Assembly: GCA_004369045.1 (NCBI GenBank)
Contig: ML213504.1
Coordinates: forward strand, 221,653-285,652
Length of the DNA stretch: 64,000 bases
From: Heliocybe sulcata
Lineage: Eukaryota > Basidiomycota > Agaricomycetes > Gloeophyllales > Gloeophyllaceae
Direction of reading: 5' to 3'
The translations under genes were made by a program, and so were the position numbers. Shown here piece by piece: positions 45,954 to 56,488 of this stretch; the stretch's first letter is position 1, and each line of letters begins with the position of its first letter. Below the pieces are notes generated by a model. The model was given only the letters and a program-made list of their open reading frames with translations, was not told the origin of the DNA and ran no database searches.

Positions 45954-47823
45954 TCACAACATATACCGGTACCCCTTCGGTCTCCCCTCCGCCTCTTCCT
46001 TTTCCTCAGCCGTCTTATTCAGACGAGCAAGGTGCGTCCTGAAGAGATAACACATGATAATCGTGAGCCCGTTCGTAGCTATACAAATTGCGTAGGAGTT
46101 GCGGTAAGAGGGTCCCCAGCCAGAAGGCCACACGTAACTGGCGATAACAAGGACAAATCAGGACGGAAGGAGATCAGGTTAAAGCATTGAGACTTACGAT
46201 CCAGCGATATTGCCGAGCTGAGAAAAGGCGTTGATCCAGGCGAGCGCGACAGCTCGCTTTGATGGGGGCCGAGCGAAGGTGTTGCTCACCCAGGCGAGGA
46301 AGGTAATGAAGCCCGAGTATGATTGAGCCATCAGGAACCTGCAGAAAAGGTGGTCAGTCGAGCCCTGCGTACCAGAGGCGTGGTGTACTCACAGGGAGAT
46401 ATATCGCGCAGCAGTGTTCATAGTCGAAAGCGCGATGATGAATCCAACAATACCAAATCCAAGCGGTATCGCAATGTGGAGGAACCGTTCTCCAGACTTA
46501 TCCGAGTGTCTGGAAAGAGATCACATTGAGAGGTCGCCCAGCATCGGCGTGCCAAGGGAGACCCTTACCTTGTATCCAAGAACGCAATAATCGTTGCAAA
46601 CACCCAAGGCGGCGCACACAGCAGGAGCGTATCCGTCCGATTGTACCCCATCGTCGCGCTCAAAGTCGGGAAGAAGGCGTTGAAACTCAAGCTCACGACC
46701 ATACTTGCCAGAGCCACCGCAAGCCACCACACCTTCCAATCCGTCAGCGCCATCACCAGCCCTGCCGTCTGCCCCGCGGGCTCCGTCTCCGTCTCATCGC
46801 CGACACCGACATCCTCCTCCATCCTCCTCTCCGCCAGTCGGACTTCGAGAGGGGACAGCCACCCGTGCGTTGTGTTCGGGAAGTCCGGGAGGATGAAGAT
46901 CGCGCAGATGGCGAAGAAGACGGTGAGCGCTCCCTCGATGAAGAACAGCCAGCGCCATGCAGACCTGCCGAGCTTGCCTTCCATGCCGTCAAGAATGCCC
47001 GAGGCGATCAGGGAGCCGAAGGCATTGGAAATGAGCGAGCCGCACGAGAGCAGGGCAGTGCGGGTACCAAGTTCGGAGCGTTTGTACCACTTTGATAGGA
47101 GGAAGAGTGCACCCGGGAAGAAGGCGGCCTCCACGAAACCCAGGAAGAAGCGCGTAAGAAGTGCTCCGACAAAGTTCTTGGTGATTCCTAGTTGGGGTGG
47201 TAAGTCCCTCTATGCTCTATAGAGGGAGGGGTCAACGGCCTACCAGTGAGGATGGACAGCGTTCCCCAGATGATCATACATGACGGAAGATACAGCGACG
47301 GTCTTCCCATGTAGTTCAGGAACATATTGCTAATAGTGGACATGAGCGTGAAGTAAAGATGCTTCGAGCTCGACCACGTACGATGGTATCTGCATGATGA
47401 TGTACCCCACATAGAGGATACTAAGGATTGTATTGAACTGCTCGCCCACGAGGTGAAGATCGTCTTCGAAACCTCGAAGCCTCGCCGCACTACGAACCCG
47501 ATGTTCATCAGTCTCATTCACCTCTCGCTTTCACTGGTTCGAATAATGACTCACGAAGCATTATTCCTATCAATCTATCGTCCAATCCCATTCAGTCAGC
47601 CATTTCCCCCTAAGAAAAGCCACGAGACTCACATAATTCAAGATATAGATCACAATCAGAATCGACATCCTGATATCCAACTTTCTCAACAACTTCTTCT
47701 CCATAACCTTCCTTGCCTCCGTTCCCCCAAACTCCGCGTCCGGATCATCACCCGCCCTCGGCTTAGCAGGGCTAATCATCTCATTCTCCTCTATATCCCG
47801 TGCAGACTTCACCGACGACGGCA
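45954..47823 (-). CDS. MFS permease, allantoate/vitamin-type (DAL5-like), copy 1
   Basis: Proton-coupled anion:cation symporter-type permease of the plasma membrane; substrates in this family include allantoate, nicotinate and other small organic anions. ATG at 47823 opens MPSSVKSARDIEENEMIS. After GDDPDAEFGG comes RKLDIRMSILIVIYILNY, the first membrane helix. A 20-nt micro-exon (47555-47574) then encodes DRNNA. Later helices include TILSILYVGYIIMQIPS, FPGALFLLSKWYKRSE and FFIEGALTVFFAICAIFILP. The stop at 45954-45956 ends a cytosolic tail with LARLNKTAEEKEEAEG and a YRYML terminus. Close paralogue of the gene at 52592-54541, which lies in opposite orientation. Substrate unknown. Confidence 0.88.
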
Positions 47824-48345
47824 TGGCTAGCAGAGGAGTAGCTACCCTGAGGAGGAGGAGGGGTCTGGTACTGGGGGTAGAAGTCCGACGGAGGAGAAAG
47901 GACGCCCCCGCGAGGATTATAACCCCGGACGGCTGCCGCCCATGGCTCTTCAAATGTTCCGTGCGTGTTTGCGGGGCGCCAGCGGGGAAACTGGGGCAGA
48001 TTCCAAAGTTGCTAAGATGATTATCATCCAGGTACACGAGCATTGGCAAACAATTTCGGCACTCGGGCCGACTATATGCCGAGTTGCTTTGACATCTGGG
48101 CCGTACAGAGAGGAGTGAACAGAGCGGTGGAATAATGTCGCGTAGGATCATGCATGATAATTTCGTCTGGCTCTCATGCGGAAGTGTGGACGACAGTAAA
48201 GAGGTCTCGAATTGTGGGGATGTCGTGAGTAGCGGAGGAAATAGCACTCATCGTCGGGTGAGACGCCGTGACCGCAGAATAGCCGAACCGAGTCGACGTC
48301 GAAGACCCCTATTTCGGCGACAGGATCGACGACCGCGTGTCGGAC
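47824..48345. other. Upstream region of MFS copy 1
   Basis: About 520 bp between the permease start and the transposon's left target-site duplicate. It probably carries the permease promoter. An upstream in-frame ATG at 48247 would add about 140 residues of low-complexity sequence to the permease and looks spurious. No other gene is seen. Confidence 0.35.
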
Positions 48346-48353
48346 TTCAGACT
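48346..48353 (+). repeat. Left target-site duplication (TTCAGACT)
   Basis: Identical to 49594-49601, directly outside the inverted repeats of the hAT element. Confidence 0.88.
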
Positions 48354-49072
48354 TAAAGTTGCCGATGTTCGGTTCAGGTTCGGGTCAGCCACATTTGCCC
48401 GACCCTCGACCCGACCTCTTGAGGAGGGTCAGTGAGGACGATGAACCTTGACCCGACCTTCAGGTTCGAGGAAGGGTCGGGTCATGTGAGGGTCGGGTCG
48501 GGGTCGACCCGGGTTCGAACCGCAGTAATACAGGAAGCTGACTTCGAGCATAGTAAAAGCAGTCTCGGATGCATTATTCTAAGCTACGAGAACCGGTCCA
48601 ATACATCTATTGCATGGTACTGGTAATAAGTTGACTCAAATAAAGAAACTGACCGCCCGAACTGACCGCCCGGTGTGCGACGTTACACTGACCAGCGCGG
48701 ATGGTCTCGGCCTCAGAGTACTACTTGTGAAACATATATCCTGTCATTGGATTACGTACTACAATTCATCACTCGAGAAGCGCCTGCACGTTTGCGCAGG
48801 GCAAGTACCTTGCGACTTTCGGCCCTCTGTTTGGCATGGTATTGCTACGTTATTTTCCTGCTCTTGAATGTAAGGGCCTTGAGATCGGACCTTGTCGATG
48901 TTGCACTGTATTTATCGTTGTGAATTCTGTCTGCATTGCTGTAATGGAGGACGATGTGGCGGGGTGGCGTAAATTACCAAATACAGGTCACGTAAAATAC
49001 AAAGACAAATAAGCTGCATATTCCCTATTTTCTTTCTGACACACAAGAGACCTTGCTAGTCGCAAGGTAACA

Positions 49073-49289
49073 TTTCTGATGGGTTAGGCCGACATTCGAG
49101 AAATACTCGCATGGTACAGACAATGCCTGAATGGCATCTAGAAAATCGCGCGCCATGGAAGCAAGGACCGGATAGTGTGATTCATTGACCTGAGCACATG
49201 CTAAGCTATACACGAAATAGCAAAACTGACCGGTAACAAGAGAGCGTACCTTCCACCTGACTCGAATAGTACTGTATTTTTTGGACTCC
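49073..49289 (-). pseudogene. hAT transposase C-terminal fragment
   Basis: On the minus strand, HYPVLASMARDFLDAIQALS followed by VPCE (about 49106-49177) matches the hAT family C-terminal dimerisation region, usually of the form YPxLxxMARDYLxIxxxSxPxE. Just upstream, a GTACGC...CTCAG segment reads as an intron. It would join RVRWK to VNESHYPVL, a layout close to the WWK...FPVL spacing of hAT proteins. The frame has a one-residue insertion in the ARDFLAIQ core and diverges after VPCE. The DDE catalytic residues and the BED finger are absent from the element. Confidence 0.7.
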
Positions 49290-49503
49290 CGCGATACTAC
49301 ACTCGTACATACTAGTATCGGGGTCGGGTCAGTCGAACGTCGACCTCCATAATCTATCCATATTCCAAAAATGTTGTATGTATGTGGGAAGATAAGGGAG
49401 GGTCGGGTCGGGTCAAACCGAAGTCGACCACGGTTCAGCGTAGGCAAGAGGACAGTGACCCGTGACCCGAACCCTCAGTGAACCGTGAGGTCGGGTCAAT
49501 AGA

Positions 49504-49548
49504 GGGTCGGGTCGGGTTGGGTCGGGTCGGGTTGGGTCGGGTCGGGGG
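49504..49548 (+). repeat. GGGTC/GGGTT array with strong G-quadruplex potential
   Basis: Nine runs of three or more G separated by two-base TC or TT loops within 45 bp, inside the right subterminal part of the hAT element. Short-loop G-runs of this kind are the strongest class of predicted G-quadruplex. Related blocks occur at 48473-48513 and 49392-49415. Confidence 0.75.
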
Positions 49549-49593
49549 TCGACCATGGTTCAGAAGGTTCAGACCCGAACAACGGCAACTTTA

Positions 49594-49601
49594 TTCAGAC
49601 T
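49594..49601 (+). repeat. Right target-site duplication (TTCAGACT)
   Basis: Identical to 48346-48353, directly outside the inverted repeats of the hAT element. Confidence 0.88.
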
Positions 49602-49723
49602 TGCATGTAAGATGAACATATAAAGATACTTGATATATGCGAGGGAAGTCTACAAATGTCGTGCATGCAAAATAGAACCGGGCAATAAAGAGATCGTACA
49701 TAGTCGCATGTTCGCGCGAGATG

Positions 49724-50605
49724 TCATTTGGCTTCCTCAGCTTCAGGGGCAGTAGAGTCCATGTCAAGGTCAATCCCGTTGTGAACACCGGCACCTTCGA
49801 AGATGTTAGTACACCCAGGACAGACATCGAAGGCGTTCAGACCAACTCACTATCCTCCTCCTCCTCCTCCTCAGCACTCATGAAATCCATGGCAAACTCT
49901 CCCTCGGAGCTCATACTCGTATCCCTATCCGTCAGACCCCAATCCTCCTCGTTGTCTATCTCGAGCCCCTCATCCCACTCAATATCAAAGTCAAAGTCCT
50001 CCGCGCTAGGCGCGACTTCCCCAAAGGCTTCCTCGTCCACCTCGTCTGTAAAGGCGTCGGCATCGGGCTCCATGAAGACATCATCCTCGTCGTCAATGCC
50101 ATCAGAGTTGGAGGGAAGCCATTCACCGCCGTCGGAAGACTCGTCGTCGGATTCAGAAGGAGGTTTGATATCGAGGAAGCGGTGGCGGCAGATAGGACAT
50201 GTTCCGTGCTATTCGGACAAGATCAGGAGCTGTCTGACAATTGAGACCTTCAGGTTTGACGCACTAGGCCGAGTATCCACTCATTCAAGCTAACGACAAT
50301 CGCACTTCAACAACGTGCACTGAATCAAGCAGCACCACTCACTCCTTCCTGCAGAATAGGTGTCCACATCCCACGAGCTTCGTTACCCCTTTCCCAGCTG
50401 CACCCTCCTCAATGTCCGCCTCCTTCGCCTCTGTCACTGCTATAGCCTGCTCCTCATAGAACGAGCCGAAATTGAGGAGGCAGATCGGGCAGCACTCGTC
50501 CAAGGGCACCGTATCCCGCTTAAGGTCGGGCAGCTTGCCCACCATCGCCCTGGCCCTTTCGTACGGGCCCAGGCAGACGTCGGCGAAGGAGAGCGGCTCG
50601 GGCAT
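49724..50605 (-). CDS. RING finger protein with acidic tail, putative E3 ligase (copy 2)
   Basis: ATG at 50605 opens MPEPLSFADVCLGPYERARA. The RING is split over three exons: ECCPICLLNFGSF, then an Ala/Glu-rich insert, then VTKLVGCGHLFCRKDLNEWI and HGTCPICRHRF. All eight zinc ligands are present (C3HC4). A very acidic tail follows, with FTDEVDEEAFGEVAPSAEDF and a run of six Glu near 49855. The last exon is AGVHNGIDLDMDSTAPEAEE and ends at 49724-49726. Introns fall right after CRK and just before HGTC, the same places as in the RING gene at 34548-35437. The partner E2 and the substrate are unknown. Confidence 0.82.
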
Positions 50606-50915
50606 TGCAAGCAGGGCCGAGCTTGAAGGGATAGTTTACGCGAAGCAGCCAAACGCGAGAACAACGCGTCTCTGCACGTGACCTGCGCCGATCACAACAC
50701 GAAGCAGGTCCACGAGGTCCACCAGAGGGTCCGCCCCCGTGTTATCGAGACCCCCGCATTCATTATAACCAAGGATTACTTCAAGAATATTCCGAGTTCA
50801 ATGGTGATCTACCTCGTCCCTGCGCACAGATGACGATGATGACGACAGGCTCGTCATCTCCCTCGCCGTACAAATATCGCTCGTGTTCTGTCATGTCTCC
50901 CCATTACTTCTCGAG
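50606..50915. promoter_or_regulatory. Divergent promoter of RING copy 2 and NmrA-like genes
   Basis: A 310-bp region between divergent start codons. It has a TATA-poor, GC-rich character with an imperfect GGTCCACGAGGTCCACC repeat near 50706-50722. No further gene is visible. Confidence 0.35.
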
Positions 50916-52051
50916 ATGTCCCGCAAGTTGTGCATCACCTCCGCGGACGGCCAGACTGGCCACCTCATTGCCGAGCTCATCCTCACCGACGACACCTTCT
51001 CGTCCAAAATTGCGGAGCTCACGCTTCTCGCGCTGCACCCCGAGAAGTGCCAGGACTTGGCAGACCTGGGCGCGAAGGTCGTCCCGCACAAGCCAGGCAA
51101 CGTCAAGGCGCTCACGCAGTCGTTAAAGGAGTCTGGCGCGGACACGATATTGATGATCCCTCCTGCGCACAAGCAGAAGCTTAAACTAGCGGAGGAGATG
51201 TTGACGGCGACGCGCGAGGCGGGAGTGAACAACACTGTCCTGCTCAGCTCCGCTGGAGCGGATTTGGGGGAGGACGAGCAGCATCCTAGGCTGAGGGAGT
51301 TCATCAAGATCGAGTCCATGTTCATGGAGTCTAAAGGACTTGACACGACCCCAGCGGGAAACTCACCCTGCGTCATCCGGTGAGTCTGTCCATCATATCG
51401 CTCGACTGTCCTGTCTAAGAGACATCTCAGCGCGGGCTTCTACGCGGAGAACCTCCTGTTGTACAACAAAGACGCGCAAAAGAACCAGAAGCTTCGTCTT
51501 CCCATAGGACCTACTCATAAGTTCGCGCCCGTGGCTTTGGGAGACATCGCGCAAGTTGCTGCACACGTGCTTACGGGCGAAGGACCTCATGGCCTCGACG
51601 ACAGGCACCGAGGCCAGTTGATCGTCTTGACGGGTCCTATGTAAGCACAAGGCGTTTGTGGAACATCCGGCCGGGAGACTGATAGATATATGCGCCGATT
51701 TTAGGATGTGCAGTGGCACAGAATTGGCTGAGGCTGCGAAACAGGCCGGACTGAACCTCGAGTTCGAAGATATCTCTGAGTATGTGTCCCTTATATTTAC
51801 TGCTCTGAGCATTCTGACATGTATACAGGGAGGAAGCTAAAGAGATCTTAGACGCTGATGCTGAGCTAGACGAGTCTGAGAAAGAGTACCTATTGGAATA
51901 CTACTCGCTCGTCCGGGCCGGCAAGACAAACTACGTGTCCACGATAGCCTTCACTGCTATTACGGGCGAGAAGGCCACTGAGCCTACTGAATTCTTTAAG
52001 ACCTATGATGCGGAGTTTAAGCCTAAGAGGTGGGTGTTTCGTGCGTTCTGA
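50916..52051 (+). CDS. NmrA-like NAD(P)-binding protein
   Basis: Atypical short-chain dehydrogenase fold; relatives range from the nitrogen regulator NmrA to isoflavone and quinone reductases. Four exons (50916-51379, 51431-51640, 51705-51779, 51829-52051) join in frame to 323 residues. The Rossmann start LCITSADGQTGHLIAELIL has a GxxG variant (DGQTG). ILMIPPAHKQKLKLAEEMLT and VNNTVLLSSAGADLGEDEQH are the beta4-alpha4 region. FAPVALGDIAQVAAHVLTGE is the usual NmrA-family substrate-side motif. The C-terminal helix has ESEKEYLLEYYSLVRAGKTN. No Tyr-x3-Lys active site is seen, so it could be a redox sensor rather than an enzyme. Confidence 0.85.
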
Positions 52052-52591
52052 AGCGAACAACATCATGACTGACCACGATGGTGAAGGCGCCGCCTAAGGA
52101 AATAGGCGAATAAATCTGGACTGACGCGGACGGCCTACATGTCTGGCCTTCAAAATTAATGTATTCATATTGTATTTGTTGAGTGTTCGTCTGCTTGTGA
52201 TGCGTCGATCCTGCTCTCGCGTTTTGCAATCAAACCTAGTTCACAGTTATGTCGTCGCACGAGACCTCAAACCCTCTTCTCTGAGAGACACGTCAGCGAT
52301 GTCTGTCAACGCGCTACATCCATTCAGCAACCTCGCGTCGCGTACGTATCACATGACGAGTGTTGCCGTAGAAAGCTCGGGTAATCTGATGCTGCTCACA
52401 GCTTCGCGAGGACACATGTGACCCTACTTATAGCCACTTCAGCAGCTTTGGTTTGCCAAAGATCATGAGCAGGATGGAGGGAGGGATCCGTCGTTCCGTA
52501 CGGCACGGTTGGCCATCGCACGGACATATAACCTCCCCTCCTGGTGTAGATGAAATTGTTGCAGCCTCAGCTTTCACGGACACATAACGCG
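52052..52591. promoter_or_regulatory. Upstream region of MFS copy 2
   Basis: A 540-bp region between the NmrA-like stop and the permease start. It should hold the NmrA 3' UTR and the permease promoter. No gene or repeat is recognised. Confidence 0.35.
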
Positions 52592-54541
52592 ATGTCTACA
52601 TTCGACGTCGACGCGACGCCGTCCATTGAGAAGGCTTCTTCCACGGACTCGGGTAGGAACACGGATAAGGTGCTGGCGGTGGAGGAGGGCGAGGCTGGGG
52701 ACGATCCAGATGCGGAGTTTGGTGGAAGGGAGGCGAGGAGGCAGATGGAGAAGAGGCTGCTGAGGAAATTGGATTTGAGGATGTCGATTCTGATCGTGAT
52801 TTATATCTTGAATTATGTGAGCGCTTGAGCATGCACGCTATGGTTTGGGAGACTGACGTGCCACGTGCTGAGTAGATTGATAGGAATAACGCGTCGTATG
52901 TGTATAGTTGATCCCGTCTGGATAGAGATGAGACTGATGGGTGGATTCAAATGACAGAGCGGCACGACTACGGGGCCTTGAGACAGACCTCCATTTGACG
53001 GGGCAGCAGTTCCCGACGCTGCTGTCGATCTTGTATGTTGGGTATATTCTGATGCAGATCCCATCGTGAGTGCATATCCTTTTCGAGTCTGTCGTGGGCG
53101 ATCATGACCGACTCGTGAACAGGAATTTGTTGTTGAATTGGGTGGGCAAGCCGTCGTTGCATCTCCCGATATGTATGATCATCTGGGGAATGATTTCGTG
53201 TTTGACGGGGGTTACGCACAAGTGCGTCCTCTTCGCACTTGATACGGACATGGAAACTGATGTTAGCCGGATGCGTCCGCAGCTTTGTTGGGGCCTTGCT
53301 AACGCGGTTTTTCCTTGGCTTTGTCGAGGCAGCCTTCTTCCCCGGAGCGCTGTTCTTGATATCAAAGTGGTACAAGCGGAGCGAGGTCGGGTTCAGGACC
53401 GCGATACTGTATTGCGGGAATATTATCAGTAATGCGTTCGGGTCTTTGATTGCGTCCGGGATTTTGGATGGCATGCAGGGGGTGCTGGGGCACCAGGCGT
53501 GGAGGTGTGTTCCCTATAGTCACGCAAAGGCTGCAGAATGACCGAACAGCGCCAGATGGCTCTTCTACATCGAAGGCTCGCTGACCGTCTTCGTCGCGAT
53601 CTGCGCCATCTTCATCTTGCCCGACTTCCCCGCGACGACGCGTTGGCTGTCCGAGCCGGAACGGCGGCTGGCGATGCGGCGCCTGGAGGAGGATGTCGGC
53701 GTCGGCGACCAGGCGGAGACGGAGGTCGGCCAGATGCGCGGACTCGTCATGGCTCTCACCGACTGGAAGGTGTGGTGGCTCGCGATGGCCATGCTGGCAC
53801 AGGTTATTGCGCTGTCGTTCAATGCGTATTTCCCGACGCTGACGGCGACTTTGGGCTTTGATACGACGGTGACGTTATTGCTGTGTGCGCCGCCCTTCGT
53901 GTTCGCCGCGGCGGAGACGTTTGTGGTGTGTTAGTGAGTGTTGCAAATCTCATTTCTATGGGTACGATGGGTGTTGATGAGCGGATGATAGTCACTCGGA
54001 TAAGAAGCGGGAACGGTTCTGGCATATCTCGATATCCCTGGCTGTGGGGATGGGTGGGTACATCATCGCCATGTGCACCATGAATCTCGCCGCGAGATAC
54101 GTCTCTCTGTGGGTGCCTTGTTTTCAACAGCGTTTCGGTAGCTAACCTAGCTGCCCAGGTTCTTGATGGCCCAGGGATATGCGGGCTTCACGGTCCTGTA
54201 CACGTGGATGAGCAATTCCTTCCCGAGACCGCCGTCCAAGCGAGCCGTCGCGTTAGCCCTCATGAACGCCTTCTCACAGCTGGGCAATATTGCCGGATCG
54301 TAGGTCCACATTTTCTTCCTAGAAGAACTGCAGATTGAAGCCTTTTGCGCTCAGATATATTTGGCCCACAACATGGGGTCCGACGTACCGATTTTCTTAC
54401 GCGATCTGCATATCCTGCGCTGGCTTGTGTATATTGATGTGTTACATCTTCAAGCTGCACCTGGCTCATTTGAATCGGAAGTTTGCTGACAGGGAGGAAG
54501 AGCAAGGCGTCAAGATGCCTGGTTTCCGGTATATTCTGTAG
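52592..54541 (+). CDS. MFS permease, allantoate/vitamin-type (DAL5-like), copy 2
   Basis: Twelve-helix permease of the plasma membrane, paralogous to the gene at 45954-47823. ATG at 52592 gives MSTFDVDATPSIEKASSTDS; 52550 is an upstream in-frame option. After GDDPDAEFGG and RKLDLRMSILIVIYILNY comes a 20-nt micro-exon (52876-52895, DRNNA), then AARLRGLETDLHLTGQQFPT. Signature stretches are THNFVGALLTRFFLGFVEAA, FPGALFLISKWYKRSEVGFR, ICAIFILPDFPATTRWLSE and HISISLAVGMGGYIIAMCTM. It ends KLHLAHLNRKFADREEEQG and a YIL terminus. Joins across the nine or so introns keep frame. Substrate unknown. Confidence 0.9.
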
Positions 54542-56488
54542 TTGTAGTTCAGATCAATGCTGTAAGATCGCTGTGACAATGGCAATGCACATACTGCAAT
54601 GATAACCAGAAGTACCGAGTCTGCGTGTACGCTCCTAAGACCTCCTGCACGTCCAATTCTTGACTCGAGAGTCCAGGACGGACAAAAGCATCAGACTAAG
54701 CCTATGCAAGGATGGTTTCCGGGAGCCATGATACGTCAGAAGGTCCAACAAACTTTGCTCTGTGTACAATGTTCCCGGAAGGGATGTCGTGACACGATGC
54801 TGCTCTTGATTGTCGGGCCTCACAGAATCCACCGCGGAGACCAGCGGCTACTTCATTGTAAGTGCCAAAGCGTATATCACCTTGGATAGTGAAATCAATT
54901 TCAAAGGCATTGAATGACGTGACTCCATTTTATTATCTGGGCACCCCAAGGACCAGATGGCAAACTGACCTCGTCATCAGCTCTAGCGTTGGAATCTCGA
55001 CATTCGTATGCATACACCCCATGACACGAGGAATCTTCGACCATAACCCTGTAGCCATTCTGCAAAGGGATCTTTCTGTCGGAAGCCCGCGGACCACAAG
55101 AAGTGAGGAGATGTGCTGGGAACCCGACCGATATTCCAACCGCGGAGGACGCCAGACTGAGATCGGCTGGCATCTTAAGCCTCTGAGGGAAGTCGACAAT
55201 TTCCGAGACGAAGAAGCCTCAAAACAAGTACCGATATCGACGCGCGAACGATGTGAGAAGCATATGTGATTGATGCTTAACGCAGGAGATCATGCAGAAT
55301 CATCAATGTCGCGTGAGGATAACGCCTCTGGTTGTGAAGCTTGTGATACGCAGTCATCTGGGTGAGAAAGTGCGAGGTGACTGAAGATTCTGACGCAGCG
55401 CCGCATGATTCAGAGGCCATAGGGATGTGCTGGAGGACATTTCGCATGCTCATGCAACTGCCGACTTCTCCAAGAATATCGCAAGGTTGCAAGACGAACC
55501 AAGATAGATGTGCTGCTTCCAGAGTGTTCAAGCGAGATTCCAGTACGGCAGAGTGATGGGTCGCCGGTGAGAGGAGAGAAGCCGCAAAGTGACCAGTGCT
55601 TCAGATAACTTATCGGAGTAAATCATCGTGGAAAGGAGCGTCATACTGTCCGTGCCGTTCGCTTCGGCGTACATATGGCTGCTGACCAGATTTCTTGATG
55701 AGATGAGTAGACGAGTTCTGTATCATGCAAAAATGAGCTTCCATACTCGCCGTCGAGTCACTTGCACCATGTTTCGTTAGATTTTTTTTCTGGAGCCGCG
55801 CTGCCTCAGACTCGTTTGCCCAGCTTCCCCTGCGGACGCGCAACCTCAGGAGACCAAGGCCGCTCAATCGGGTCCTAAAGGGAAGTCATCAATGATTACA
55901 GTGATGTCTTCGGGAAATTCCGCGTGCGCGGAGGAAGGGAAACGAGTTTCGCCTATAGGCTATCACAATTCTTCCCCGCTCCATGATGCATGATATACCA
56001 TGATAGGCGGTGTACACTGCTTGGCCTGACAGAGGAGAGAGGTCGCATTCTTTGCTGATGCCAGTCCATATTGTGCAAATTTAAAGAAAACTCACTACCT
56101 TGAATCTCGTAGGACTGCGCACAATGGAATACCTGAGCTGGCATGCTGAAAATTGCTCTGAAGGAGAGAAGCGATTTACAAAGTGCACCCAGCGCCATTT
56201 TGCATCCAACATGAAGTTATACCCTACAGGCAGTTTCAATTTCATATTTCCGGACCTCTTGCGCGCTCTCCCCTTTAGGTAAAGTGGTCATTGTATCGTT
56301 TGAAGTCTGAACTAGCGAGAACCCCATAGGTTATGGGATGCGCAGACGAGCGAAGACACCTGTTTCCGATCTTAGGGTTTGATCACATCATGCACCCTGC
56401 AAGTTCTACGATTAGATTCGAGATCGTTGGGCCAAGTATAAGAGCTGCTATACCCTGCTATCATAGACGTGCTTGACCTCTGGCTTCA
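54542..56488. other. Gene-poor 1.95-kb gap
   Basis: No model can be supported. The longest frame (54862-55269 plus, 135 codons) has no recognisable motif or splice support, and minus-strand frames near 55277-55867 are similar. A T8 run lies at 55782-55789. I found no inverted-repeat pair with flanking duplication here. It may hold long UTRs, a non-coding transcript or decayed sequence. Confidence 0.4.

Larger units (their letters stand above)
48354..49593. mobile_element. hAT-superfamily DNA transposon, internally deleted
   Basis: A 1240-bp element. The ends are inverted repeats matching 20 of 22 positions (48354-48375 and 49572-49593), starting TAAAGTTGCCG. They are flanked by an exact 8-bp direct repeat TTCAGACT at 48346-48353 and 49594-49601. 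An 8-bp target duplication and ends beginning TA are typical of hAT elements. Both subterminal regions (48365-48530 and 49320-49575) are full of GGGTC-type motifs in both orientations, as expected for transposase-binding repeats. The interior keeps a piece of the hAT transposase C-terminal dimerisation domain on the minus strand but not the catalytic core. The element is therefore a non-autonomous deletion derivative. It ends about 120 bp past the RING copy 2 stop codon. Confidence 0.88.

Noticed and set aside
46526-47222. Two 190-residue plus-strand frames over the MFS copy 1 gene
   Set aside because: They are antisense to conserved membrane helices of the permease and have no motif of their own.
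47824-48247. Longer N-terminus for MFS copy 1 from the upstream ATG at 48247
   Set aside because: Adds low-complexity residues not matched by the paralogue, whose start aligns with 47823.
48503-48522. GGGTTCGAACC resembling a tRNA T-arm
   Set aside because: No cloverleaf can be drawn around it; it is part of the GGGTC-rich subterminal region of the hAT element.
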